The notes beneath the pieces are model-generated. The model ran no database searches. It worked only from the letters and a program-made list of their open reading frames with translations, and had not been told where the DNA came from. Shown here piece by piece: positions 15,148-23,980 of a DNA stretch of 46,723 nucleotides. The stretch covers positions 1 to 46,723 of the forward strand of contig CAMKQB010000006.1 in assembly GCA_946414825.1 (NCBI GenBank), in the 5' to 3' direction. The translations under genes and the position numbers were made by a program. Each line of letters opens with the position of its first letter. The stretch's first letter is position 1. The stretch comes from an uncultured Lachnospiraceae bacterium. GTDB taxonomy: Bacteria > Bacillota > Clostridia > Lachnospirales > Lachnospiraceae.

Positions 15148-16377
15148 ATGGGAGATGTATATGTAGAGTTTTTTTCAGATGAAGCTCTTGAAAATGTAAT
15201 GTGTATGCTTCAGTACAAGCCTGAACGCATAGTATATCTAGGTCATAAATCAACAATGGTCACCAGAAAAATCAAGAGTCTGACCAATTTCGCAAAAATT
15301 AAATCACCAAAGACTGAGCTCGAATTCATTGAAGTTCCAAGAGATGACCTTGAGGAATGTATAGCAGCCCTCACTTCAATTGCGGATAGATATCCGGATG
15401 CCTACTATGAGCTGACTGGCGGCGGAGAAATGATTCTTATCGCATTTGGCTACTTAAGCGCTGCACGTAAGCTACGCACTCTGCGTATAGATCCATATAC
15501 AGGTCTTGAAATCAATATGGAGCCTGGCGGAACTCCTACTCAACATCGAGATAACATTCAAATCACAGTAAAGGAAAATATAATACTGCACGGCGGACAG
15601 CTCACAAGACAAACCGGAAACTACGCCACATGGAGCTTCACAGAAGAATTTAAGAGCGATATAAGAGCTATTTGGGGCATAGCAAGAAGTCTACGTCACA
15701 AATGGAACAGCTACTGCTCTATTATAGAAGATGTCCTCAAGGACAATCCTTGCAACGAATACGGCCAGTATTCCCTCCCTAAATCTATGCTCAGAGACTC
15801 TGCCATCCTTTTTGCAAAGCTGAATGGCATAGGAATGCTCCGCGATTATAAAACAGATAACAAGAGAGTTAAGTTTAGATTCAAGAACGAATCTATCAGG
15901 AATATAGTCACAAAAACCGGTAATATCCTGGAACTTCATGTATATGAAGTAGCCTCAAGAAGGTCAGACATTTTCACTGATGAGATAATTGGTGCCATGA
16001 TCGACTGGAACGGCGATAAGTCCGAGGAAGAAAAACAGGTATTCTATTCTGATTATCAGAGATATATGAATGCTAGTTATGATACCTTAAATGAAATAGA
16101 TGTCATACTTATGCAGTCCTGTACACCTATATTCATTTCCTGTAAAAGCGGAAAAGCGAGCAGCAATTCCCTGCATGAGCTGGAAACTGTCACTCGCCGT
16201 TTTGGTGGTAAGTATGCATGCAAGGCTCTGGCAATGGCTATGCCTTGCGATAATACCTCCAGCGGCACCTCCTTCTTCAAGCAGCGTGCAAAGGAGATGC
16301 ACATCTGGGTAATTGACAATATTTATTCTATGACTGATGAGGAGCTGCTGCAGAAGCTGCTGAAGCTTCATAACTAA
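15148..16377 (+). CDS. CARF-domain nuclease-like protein (DUF1887, Can2/Card1-like)
   Basis: This 409-aa protein resembles the Can2/Card1 effectors that are activated by cyclic oligoadenylates. The N-terminal 140 residues look like a CARF domain: strand-loop LGHKST at 31-36 and the signature-like YELTGGGEMI at 87-96. A linker with winged-helix character follows. The C-terminal part (about 260-400) fits a PD-(D/E)xK nuclease: E263 or E267, D318 in NEIDVIL, then FISCKSGK with K333 and Q379 nearby. The acidic residue usual two before the Lys is Ser331 here. AAAGGAGG precedes the ATG. There are no cas genes or repeats in the window. Its 3' end overlaps dnaB by 50 bp in the opposite direction. Confidence 0.82.
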   Translation: MGDVYVEFFSDEALENVMCMLQYKPERIVYLGHKSTMVTRKIKSLTNFAKIKSPKTELEFIEVPRDDLEECIAALTSIADRYPDAYYELTGGGEMILIAFGYLSAARKLRTLRIDPYTGLEINMEPGGTPTQHRDNIQITVKENIILHGGQLTRQTGNYATWSFTEEFKSDIRAIWGIARSLRHKWNSYCSIIEDVLKDNPCNEYGQYSLPKSMLRDSAILFAKLNGIGMLRDYKTDNKRVKFRFKNESIRNIVTKTGNILELHVYEVASRRSDIFTDEIIGAMIDWNGDKSEEEKQVFYSDYQRYMNASYDTLNEIDVILMQSCTPIFISCKSGKASSNSLHELETVTRRFGGKYACKALAMAMPCDNTSSGTSFFKQRAKEMHIWVIDNIYSMTDEELLQKLLKLHN

Positions 16378-17704
16378 TATTGGCGAATTTGGTATATTTA
16401 CCTATCCATGCCAGTTCAACAGTTCCCGTTGCACCATTACGTTGTTTTGCAACTATAATTTCAGCCACACCAGGTTTTTCTGTGGTGTCCGGGTTATAAT
16501 AATCATCTCTATAAATGAACATTACTACGTCCGCATCCTGCTCGATGGCTCCTGACTCTCTAAGGTCTGCGAGCACAGGTCGATGATCAGGTCGCGAGTC
16601 AACCGCTCTATTCAGCTGAGAAAGTGCGATTACCGGGACATTAAGTTCCTTCGCCAGTCCCTTAAGCGCACGAGATATCTCGGCGATAAAGAGCTGTCTG
16701 GATTCAACCTTCTGACTGGAATTCATCAACTGCAAATAATCGATGATTATAAGACCTAGTCCTCTAGTCTGCGCCAGCTTTCTACATTTTGATCTAAGTT
16801 CGCCTATAGTAATAGAAGAATTATCATCTATATATAGCTCTGCATCTGACATATTATCAGTTGTTTCAACTATCTTAGCCAGATCAGAATCATTTATCTC
16901 ACCTGTTTTGAGAGATTTAGCATTTACCATGGAGTCTACTGCCACAATTCTTGTAACGAGCTGTTCGCTACTCATCTCGAGAGAGAATATCGCAACAGGA
17001 GTTTTCTCCTTAAGAACTACGTGGTGAGCAATATTAAGCACAAATGCCGTTTTACCCATCGCAGGTCTAGCCGCAACCAGAAGGAGTTCACCACCATGAA
17101 GACCTGTCAGAAGATTATCAAGATCTCTGAATCCCGTCCTAAGTCCATTTATCTTGCCCTTATTTCTAGTTGCTGCCTCTATCTCCGAAATAACATTCGA
17201 AAGAACAACATTTATCGGTTCGAAATCCTTTGAACCTGACTTCTGCTGCATCATGTTGAATATGTCAGTTTCGGACTTCTCCATTATATCATCAACTGAC
17301 TCTCTGCCTTCATAGGCGTTCGCCATCATCTTGTCGGCCAGCTTGATGATTTTTCTCAAATAGGATTTATCTTTAACAATATTTGCATAGTCCTTTGCGA
17401 ATGCAGCCGTGGCCGCTCCCGCAAGAATCTCCCCAAGAAATCCTAGATTGCTGATACTTTCAGGGGCACCGAGCTCCCTAAGCTTTTCGCCCAGAACTAT
17501 TTCATCAACCGGTTTACCCTCTCCATATAAACGTACAATAGCGTCATATATCAGACCATACTGCGGATTGCTGAAGTCATCCTTTGAAAGGATGGAACTA
17601 ACCTCAGAAATGGCATCCTTGTCCATAAGCATTGAACCTATTACGCTTTTTTCAGCATTCAGGTCTTGCGGAGGTAATCTTTTTATTACATTTTCCTCTG
17701 CCAT
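16328..17704 (-). CDS. dnaB: Replicative DNA helicase
   Basis: DnaB unwinds DNA at the replication fork as a hexamer. The 458-aa protein (DnaC in Bacillus nomenclature) has the N-terminal primase-interaction domain (about 10-110: PPQDLNAEKSVIGSML) and a RecA-like domain with Walker A ARPAMGKTAF (near 213). Walker B is LIIIDYLQLM, and the DnaB motif LRESGAIEQDADVVMFIYR is present. The last 12 or so residues (SAASAAAPHQS) are Ala/Ser-rich and their codons lie within the tail of the convergent CARF gene. It starts immediately after the rplI stop, so it is translated in the gdpP-rplI-dnaB operon. Confidence 0.97.
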   Translation of the reverse strand: MAEENVIKRLPPQDLNAEKSVIGSMLMDKDAISEVSSILSKDDFSNPQYGLIYDAIVRLYGEGKPVDEIVLGEKLRELGAPESISNLGFLGEILAGAATAAFAKDYANIVKDKSYLRKIIKLADKMMANAYEGRESVDDIMEKSETDIFNMMQQKSGSKDFEPINVVLSNVISEIEAATRNKGKINGLRTGFRDLDNLLTGLHGGELLLVAARPAMGKTAFVLNIAHHVVLKEKTPVAIFSLEMSSEQLVTRIVAVDSMVNAKSLKTGEINDSDLAKIVETTDNMSDAELYIDDNSSITIGELRSKCRKLAQTRGLGLIIIDYLQLMNSSQKVESRQLFIAEISRALKGLAKELNVPVIALSQLNRAVDSRPDHRPVLADLRESGAIEQDADVVMFIYRDDYYNPDTTEKPGVAEIIVAKQRNGATGTVELAWIGKYTKFANISYEASAASAAAPHQS

Positions 17705-18154
17705 TTATTTTGCCTCTACTACATCTAACATTATCTCAGCTGTTACCTTTGGATGAAGCTTGATTCCTACTATGTAACCACCAAGAGACTTAACCTGATC
17801 CTTCATAACTATCTTCTTCTTATCCACATCAAGTCCAAGCTGTTCTTTTATAAGCTCCGCTACCTCCTTAGAAGATACAGATCCAAATGTTCTGCCATTT
17901 GCACCGACCTTCATGCTGGTAACAACCTTCTTATCCTTTAATTCATCTCTAAGCTTCTCGGCTGCCGCCAGATTCTCAGCTGCCACCTTCTCATCATTCT
18001 TATTCTTAAGCTTAAGATCGTTGAGATTCTCCGGTGTAGCCTCAACTCCCAGCTTCTTAGGAAGCACGAAATTTCTGGCATAGCCCTGATTTACTTCTAC
18101 TATTTCACCCTTCTTACCAAGGGATTTAACATCCTGCAATAATATAACCTTCAT
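17705..18154 (-). CDS. rplI: 50S ribosomal protein L9
   Basis: This 149-aa protein is a primary 23S rRNA-binding protein of the large subunit. The N-terminal signature is clear: [30 protein letters not shown], followed by the long connecting helix (about 40-80) and the C-terminal domain (ITKEQ-like region [14 protein letters not shown]). The ATG overlaps the gdpP stop (TAATG at 18152-18156), with GGAG in the end of gdpP as ribosome site. Confidence 0.98.
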   Translation of the reverse strand: MKVILLQDVKSLGKKGEIVEVNQGYARNFVLPKKLGVEATPENLNDLKLKNKNDEKVAAENLAAAEKLRDELKDKKVVTSMKVGANGRTFGSVSSKEVAELIKEQLGLDVDKKKIVMKDQVKSLGGYIVGIKLHPKVTAEIMLDVVEAK

Positions 18155-20214
18155 TATAATTCTCCTGATTCCGTCATTTCTTTTAGTACAGCCTTCAGTT
18201 CCTCAAAGAACTCTTCCTTCTTCTTGCCCTGTAACTGCGTTCCTGCAACATTTGAATGGCCACCGCCATTAAATCTTTCCATAACTATCTGAACATTCAC
18301 ATCACCGATAGATCTTGCAGATACATATAGGATACCATCCTCTGCCTCTGTGACAACAAACGAAGCATCGATATTATCTGCACTAAGCAGCTCATTTGCC
18401 GCCTTGGCAACTGGAACAGTTGGTGCATCCGGTGATGCCGGGTCGTCATATACATATGAGATAGCAAAACGGTTCATATAAACCTCTGCGTTATTGATAC
18501 CCTGAGCTCTCTCCTTCAGCTCTGTCATGGAGCTTCTGAACATCTTACGAACTCTTACAACGTCTGCACCGCTTTTTCTCAGATATGATGCCGCTTCAAA
18601 TGTCCTAACACCCGTTTTAGTCAGGAAGTTATCTGTATCTATCAGAATTCCCGCATACATAGCATCCGCCTCTTGAGGCTTCAGCTTAGGTGACTTGGAC
18701 ATATATTGATACATCTCAGCTATCATCTCACATGCTGAAGATGCAAAAGGCTCTATATAGGATAAAGTAGCACCCTTGATAGCCTCCGCTGTCTGTCTAT
18801 GGTGATCAAATACTACTACTGTAGGAACCAGATCCAGCAGTTCCTCACATTCCGTCATGCTTGGCTTATTTACATCACAAACAACCACTACAGTATTCTG
18901 ATCAACCTGTGCAACCGCCTCAGTGCTTGTCAGAAATACTCCGTCATAGGCATTTCCAACTCTAAAGGAATTCATCAATGGACGAATAGCATCCGTCACC
19001 TCATTGACTACCACATAAGCCTTCTTGTTCATGGCGCTTACGAGTCTGTAGATTCCAATAGCCGAGCCAAATGCATCAGCATCCGGTCTCTTATGAGCCA
19101 TAATCAGAACCTTCTCTTTACTCATAAGAAGCTCTTCAAACGCCTGAGCCTTAACACGTGCCTTAACTCTTGTGGTTTTCTCAACTCCGGCGCTTTTTCC
19201 ACCGTAGTATGTAACCTGCTCACCAGTCTTAACCGCCGCCTGGTCACCACCTCGTCCCATAGCCATACCAATAGCTACTCTGGCATTTTCATAGGCGGTC
19301 ATATAGCCATTATCCTGAGACTCAGAATCAAAACCTATACCTATACTAAGTGTCATGGCTATCTGGTTTCCTACATTTATGTTCTTCACATCATCCAGGA
19401 TGGAGAACTTATCATCCCTCAGAGTCTGCATATATTTCTGCTTAAATACAAAGAAATATTTATCATTTTCAATATGCTTAACGATGGCATCTATATTCGA
19501 CAGATACATATTTATCTTACGTTCTACAAGTGCTGTCAGTATAGAATGCTTTATATCCTCGAGATCATCCATAACCTCATCATAGTTATCGAGATACAGG
19601 AGTCCTGCATAGAGCTTCTGGTCTACAGATTCCTGTTCCAGACGTCTCAGCTCTGTCTCATCGAAAAGATACATAGCTAGAACTATGTCATCATCCTTGG
19701 TTTCCTCTCTATCCTCATCGAAAACCTTGGACATATCTATCCGCTTTATAGAAACCTTGTACATTCTGTTATCATGTTCAATACTTATTTCTATACTATC
19801 TGAGCCATCTATAAGCTCTGGTACTATTTCAGGGAAATATGCATCAACCGATTTACGGATACGCTTGTTATGTGCAACTCCAATTGTATCATGGAACATG
19901 TTGTTCGCCCACATAATGTGGCCTGACAGATCCAGTATTGCATACGGAACCTCAAGCTCATGAAGAAGCTCCTTCTGAATCTTTCCCTGTTCCAGCGAAT
20001 ACTCTACAAGAACAGATTCAATATATGGAGTTGTTCTAAAATACATAATAAATGTAATCAGAAGATATATAACCAGAATTCCTATACTTAGGAGTCCCAT
20101 ACGGGTCTCGAAGCCATTCTTATATATACATAGTCCCAGTAGAACTACGCCTAAGAAAAGCGGCATAAGAATCACCAGTTTTATTCTATTCTTGATTTTC
20201 TTCTCATTTTTCAT
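18154..20214 (-). CDS. gdpP: Cyclic-di-AMP phosphodiesterase GdpP
   Basis: GdpP degrades c-di-AMP at the membrane. The 686-aa protein has two N-terminal membrane segments (about 10-30 and 36-56), a PAS-like domain (about 80-160), and a degenerate GGDEF domain (about 195-320, no GGDEF motif). DHH and DHHA1 domains follow (about 350-680). The metal-binding DHH motifs are intact: [30 protein letters not shown] and the C-terminal [12 protein letters not shown]. It is typical in length and sits in the conserved Firmicute order gdpP-rplI-dnaB. valS ends 31 bp upstream, so readthrough from valS is possible. Confidence 0.96.
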   Translation of the reverse strand: MKNEKKIKNRIKLVILMPLFLGVVLLGLCIYKNGFETRMGLLSIGILVIYLLITFIMYFRTTPYIESVLVEYSLEQGKIQKELLHELEVPYAILDLSGHIMWANNMFHDTIGVAHNKRIRKSVDAYFPEIVPELIDGSDSIEISIEHDNRMYKVSIKRIDMSKVFDEDREETKDDDIVLAMYLFDETELRRLEQESVDQKLYAGLLYLDNYDEVMDDLEDIKHSILTALVERKINMYLSNIDAIVKHIENDKYFFVFKQKYMQTLRDDKFSILDDVKNINVGNQIAMTLSIGIGFDSESQDNGYMTAYENARVAIGMAMGRGGDQAAVKTGEQVTYYGGKSAGVEKTTRVKARVKAQAFEELLMSKEKVLIMAHKRPDADAFGSAIGIYRLVSAMNKKAYVVVNEVTDAIRPLMNSFRVGNAYDGVFLTSTEAVAQVDQNTVVVVCDVNKPSMTECEELLDLVPTVVVFDHHRQTAEAIKGATLSYIEPFASSACEMIAEMYQYMSKSPKLKPQEADAMYAGILIDTDNFLTKTGVRTFEAASYLRKSGADVVRVRKMFRSSMTELKERAQGINNAEVYMNRFAISYVYDDPASPDAPTVPVAKAANELLSADNIDASFVVTEAEDGILYVSARSIGDVNVQIVMERFNGGGHSNVAGTQLQGKKKEEFFEELKAVLKEMTESGEL

Positions 20215-20245
20215 GCGTTTACATAGTCTCCCTAAACGTACACAA

Positions 20246-22903
20246 TTACTTCAAAGAATCAATTCTCTCGCAAACCTGAGCGTAGGTTTCCTTATACTTA
20301 GCAAGCTTCTCTTTCTCAGCATTTACCTTTGCTTCCGGAGCCTTGTTTACAAAGTTAGGATTAGACAGCATGCCTTCTCCACGCTTAATCTCTCCTTCGA
20401 GACGAGTCTTCTCCTTATTCAGTCTCTCAAGCTCCTTTTCAACATCTACAAGCTCTGCAAATGGTATATAGATAACTGCGTTATGAATAACTGCAGAAAC
20501 CGCATCATCATCAATACCTGTTTTATCTGCCTGAACCTTTACTTCACTTGCATATCCAAGTGTTGCAAAGAATACGCGGCTGTCCTCAAATATCTTGCGA
20601 ATATCTTCTTTCTCTGAAACAACATATACTGCCGCCTTCTTTGAAGGTGGAACATTCATGTCTGTTCTAACTGTTCTGATAGCACGAACTGCATCCTTGA
20701 TGATATCAACATTCTCAGCCTCTACCTTAAAGTCTCTTGCATCTTCAGCAACAGGCCATGGAGCTATCATTATAGACTCATCATCTGTAAGTGTGCAGTA
20801 GATTTCCTCTGTTACAAATGGCATATATGGATGAAGAAGCTTAAGACCTATTGTAAGAACCTCTTTAAGAGTCCAGAGTGCAGCCGCCTTTGTAGCGTCG
20901 TCCTCTGCCCATAGTCTAGGCTTAACCATCTCGATATACCAGTCACAGAACTCATCCCAGAGGAAGTTGTGAATCTTATCTGCAGCAACACCCAGCTCGT
21001 ATTTCTCCATATTATCAGTTACATCACGAACCAGTTGGTTAGCCTTTGCAACTATCCACTTATCTGCCATTGTGAGATCATCAAGAGTAACCTTGGCGAT
21101 TTCCTCATCTGAAATGCCGGCATTATCCATGTTCATCATTATAAATCTGGAAGCATTCCATATCTTATTAGCAAAGTTACGGCTAGCCTCTACTCTCTCC
21201 CAGTAGAATCTCATATCATTTCCGGGAGCATTACCTGTAATCAGGGTAAATCTAAGTGCATCTGCACCGTACTTATCAATTACCTCAAGTGGATCGATAC
21301 CATTTCCAAGGGATTTACTCATCTTACGTCCCTGGTCGTCTCTTATAAGGCCATGGAAAAGAACTGTATGGAATGGAATCTCTCCTGTCTGCTCAATGGA
21401 TGAGAAGATCATTCTGATAACCCAGAAGAAAATAATGTCATATCCAGTAACAAGTACATCTGTTGGGAAGAAGTACTTGAAGTCTTCTGATTCCGTATCA
21501 GGCCAGCCTACTGTTGAGAATGGCCACAGTGCTGATGAGAACCATGTATCAAGTGTATCCTCGTCACGATTCAAATGTGTACCTCCACACTTAGGACATG
21601 TATGTGGCTCTTCCATCTCTACAATAGTCTCACCACAGTCCTGACAATACCATGCCGGGATTCTATGTCCCCACCACAGCTGTCTTGAGATACACCAATC
21701 GCGAATGTTATCGAGCCAGTTATAGTATGTCTTATTCATTCTCTCAGGAACGAGACGAATCTTTCCATCTTCAACGGCTTTCTTTGCAGGAATAGCCATT
21801 TCGCTCATCTTTACGAACCACTGTGGCTTTACAAGTGGTTCAACTGTAGTACCGCATCTATCATGTGTACCAACCATATGTGTATGAGGAACTGTTTTAA
21901 CCAGAAGTCCCTGAGCCTCAAGGTCCTCAAGAACCGCCTTACGAGCCTCATATCTTTCCATTCCATCATAACGAGTTCCTGGGCAGTTGATAGTTGCATC
22001 GTCATTCATAATATTGATTTCTTCAAGATCATGACGCTTACCAACCTCGAAATCGTTAGGGTCGTGAGCAGGTGTAATCTTAACGCATCCTGTTCCGAAC
22101 TCCTTATCAACATAAGAGTCTGCGATAACTGGAATCTCTCTATCTACAAGTGGAAGAAGCAGCGTCTTACCAACTATATCAGCATATCTCTCATCCTCCG
22201 GATTTACAGCAACAGCTGTATCACCCAGCAGAGTCTCCGGACGTGTAGTAGCTATCTCAACAAAACGTCCTTCTTCTCCAACTACCGGATAGTTGATATG
22301 CCAGAAATGTCCTTCCTGCTCTTCGTGCTCAACCTCAGCATCTGAAATAGATGTCTGACAAACCGGGCACCAGTTAACTATACGAGATCCCTTATATATC
22401 CAGCCCTTATCATAGAGCTTTTTGAATACTGTATTAACGGCTTTGTTATTGCCCTCATCCATTGTGAACCTCTCACGGTCCCAGTCTGCAGATGATCCAA
22501 GTCTCTTAAGCTGATTAACTATACGTCCGCCGTATTCCTCGCGCCACTGCCAGGCACGCTCCAGGAATCCCTCACGTCCCAGGTCTTCCTTATCTATTCC
22601 CTGCTCCTTAAGAGCATTAATGATCTTAACCTCTGTAGATATAGCCGCATGGTCAGTACCTGGCTGCCACAGAGCATTATATCCCTGCATTCTCTTCATA
22701 CGGATGAGGATATCCTGCATAGTATTATCCAGTGCATGGCCCATGTGGAGCTGGCCGGTAATATTTGGAGGTGGCATAACGATAGTAAATGGTTTCTTGC
22801 TGCGATCTACTTCCGCGTGGAAATAGCCATTCTCTACCCACTTTCTATATAGTCTGCCCTCAATCTGTTCAGGGCTGTAATTCTTCTCTAGTTCCTTACT
22901 CAT
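20246..22903 (-). CDS. valS: Valyl-tRNA synthetase
   Basis: ValS charges tRNA-Val and edits mischarged threonine. The 885-aa class I synthetase has the HIGH motif in PPPNITGQLHMGHALDN (about 40-56), the editing domain (about 195-335: TTRPETLLGDTAVAVNPED) and a Cys-rich zinc region (CQDCGE ... CPKCGG). GRKMSKSLGNG lies near residue 530. The anticodon domain and the C-terminal coiled-coil arm typical of ValRS complete it. The gene begins 28 bp downstream of the 214-bp inverted-repeat element. No T-box signature was found in the leader, so its promoter may lie within or beyond that element. Confidence 0.98.
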   Translation of the reverse strand: MSKELEKNYSPEQIEGRLYRKWVENGYFHAEVDRSKKPFTIVMPPPNITGQLHMGHALDNTMQDILIRMKRMQGYNALWQPGTDHAAISTEVKIINALKEQGIDKEDLGREGFLERAWQWREEYGGRIVNQLKRLGSSADWDRERFTMDEGNNKAVNTVFKKLYDKGWIYKGSRIVNWCPVCQTSISDAEVEHEEQEGHFWHINYPVVGEEGRFVEIATTRPETLLGDTAVAVNPEDERYADIVGKTLLLPLVDREIPVIADSYVDKEFGTGCVKITPAHDPNDFEVGKRHDLEEINIMNDDATINCPGTRYDGMERYEARKAVLEDLEAQGLLVKTVPHTHMVGTHDRCGTTVEPLVKPQWFVKMSEMAIPAKKAVEDGKIRLVPERMNKTYYNWLDNIRDWCISRQLWWGHRIPAWYCQDCGETIVEMEEPHTCPKCGGTHLNRDEDTLDTWFSSALWPFSTVGWPDTESEDFKYFFPTDVLVTGYDIIFFWVIRMIFSSIEQTGEIPFHTVLFHGLIRDDQGRKMSKSLGNGIDPLEVIDKYGADALRFTLITGNAPGNDMRFYWERVEASRNFANKIWNASRFIMMNMDNAGISDEEIAKVTLDDLTMADKWIVAKANQLVRDVTDNMEKYELGVAADKIHNFLWDEFCDWYIEMVKPRLWAEDDATKAAALWTLKEVLTIGLKLLHPYMPFVTEEIYCTLTDDESIMIAPWPVAEDARDFKVEAENVDIIKDAVRAIRTVRTDMNVPPSKKAAVYVVSEKEDIRKIFEDSRVFFATLGYASEVKVQADKTGIDDDAVSAVIHNAVIYIPFAELVDVEKELERLNKEKTRLEGEIKRGEGMLSNPNFVNKAPEAKVNAEKEKLAKYKETYAQVCERIDSLK

Positions 22904-22931
22904 TCTGTTTTTCCTCTTCTATTTTATTTAT

Positions 22932-23145
22932 GTACTTCATGTCTGAAAGCACGCCTTCCAAACACGCTCCGAGCCACTAAGCTTCGAGCGTCGTCCTTTC
23001 CAGGTGCCTCTTGCACCGTCGACGATGAAGTTCTTTCTTATATTAAGCACTTGCTACGTCGCTGCGCAACCCGGCACCTCCGGACTCGCTCTCAGCAAGT
23101 GATTCTCCGCTACCGTTTGTAAGGCATGCTTCAGCCTCGAAGTAC
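22932..23145. repeat. 214-bp MITE-like inverted-repeat element upstream of valS
   Basis: Imperfect terminal inverted repeats of about 31 bp pair 22932-22963 with 23115-23145; both begin with GTACTTC and share the pattern CTGAA-GC-GCCTT-CAAAC. Inside are a perfect 8-bp stem CACTTGCT/AGCAAGTG (23048-23055, 23094-23101) and GGTGC/GCACC (23003-23007, 23013-23017) flanked by CGTCGTC and GACGA. It is GC-rich relative to the flanks, has no open frame of its own, fills the whole gap between valS and the TPR gene, and ends one base before that gene's stop codon. No target duplication is evident. Confidence 0.6.
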
Positions 23146-23146
23146 C

Positions 23147-23980
23147 TTAGATAGCCTGCTCACGGAAATCATCCTTGAGTTCACTAAGAATGATATCCAT
23201 ACGTTTGTCATAGTCAGCCATGTCCTTATTCATCTTGTTGTAGGCTGCTCTTTGCAGCATTGCAAAGATGGTCATTTCACGGACATCATCCTTAGAATCT
23301 CCGATTTCTGTCATAATTTCCTCCAGGTACTCATCCTCGAGTCCCATGTGACGAATCTCTGTTCTAAGGGAGGCTGTATCTCCTGTTATAGCTACTATAT
23401 AGAAATAGCTTCTAAGTGAATCAGGATTGTTATTCAACTCGTAAGCCTTCAGGAAGAAGGCCTTAGCATCATCCAGATCCATGTTGTTTGCCGCCGCAAC
23501 TGCTCTGTTGTGATATATATTTCCAAGGAAGACTGGATCTGTCGAATCATCTGTATCCTGAATCATATCATCGTAGAAGGTGGCTGCCTTGATATATCTT
23601 CGATAAGCCAGATATCCATCAGCCTTAAGCTTTGCCTTCTGGAGTTTATCGAGCTTACGGTATTTCTGCCATGCTTCTGTATAGGACTTTATCTCATCAA
23701 CACTGTAATAATCGCCTGCACTAAGTATCTCTATCAGAAGGTCCTGCGCATATGCCGTCTTGTTCATAAGACCAACCAGTCTGTCTGCCAGGTCTTCCAT
23801 GCCGAGTTCATCTCTGATCCAGTCGAACAGCTTCTCTGAAAGAGCCGACTTACTGATCAGCACCGTGTTGTTATAGATATAGAAGCATAACTCCTCATAT
23901 GTATATATCTCAACCTTTGTGTTGAGGAATGTGAAAGGAGTTTCTGCAGTTTTGGTTGTACATAATATCAACTGTGACAT
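23147..23980 (-). CDS. TPR-like helical protein of the DUF5716/DUF5717 operon
   Basis: This 277-aa protein is not recognised as a named family. It lacks a signal peptide and membrane segment, so it is probably cytoplasmic. Residues 1-60 look like a small mixed fold (TKVEIYTYEELCFYIYNNTV). From about 100 on it is helical, with a tetratricopeptide-like pair around 145-190 (GNIYHNRAVAAANNMDLDDAKAF...). The C-terminal 70 residues are charged helices. It overlaps the actin/Hsp70-like gene by one base (TAATG), so the two are translationally coupled and their products probably act together. Its role could be a scaffold or co-chaperone-like adaptor; that is inference. Confidence 0.75.
   Translation of the reverse strand: MSQLILCTTKTAETPFTFLNTKVEIYTYEELCFYIYNNTVLISKSALSEKLFDWIRDELGMEDLADRLVGLMNKTAYAQDLLIEILSAGDYYSVDEIKSYTEAWQKYRKLDKLQKAKLKADGYLAYRRYIKAATFYDDMIQDTDDSTDPVFLGNIYHNRAVAAANNMDLDDAKAFFLKAYELNNNPDSLRSYFYIVAITGDTASLRTEIRHMGLEDEYLEEIMTEIGDSKDDVREMTIFAMLQRAAYNKMNKDMADYDKRMDIILSELKDDFREQAI

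Noticed and set aside
18799-19680. 293-aa open frame on the plus strand
   Set aside because: It is the antisense shadow of gdpP; no ribosome site, and the gdpP frame has full domain support.
22904-23146. T-box leader for valS
   Set aside because: The region is long and structured and contains CTGAGAG-like and GGTGCC-like pieces, but the conserved TGGNACCGCG antiterminator sequence and a terminator with T-run are absent.
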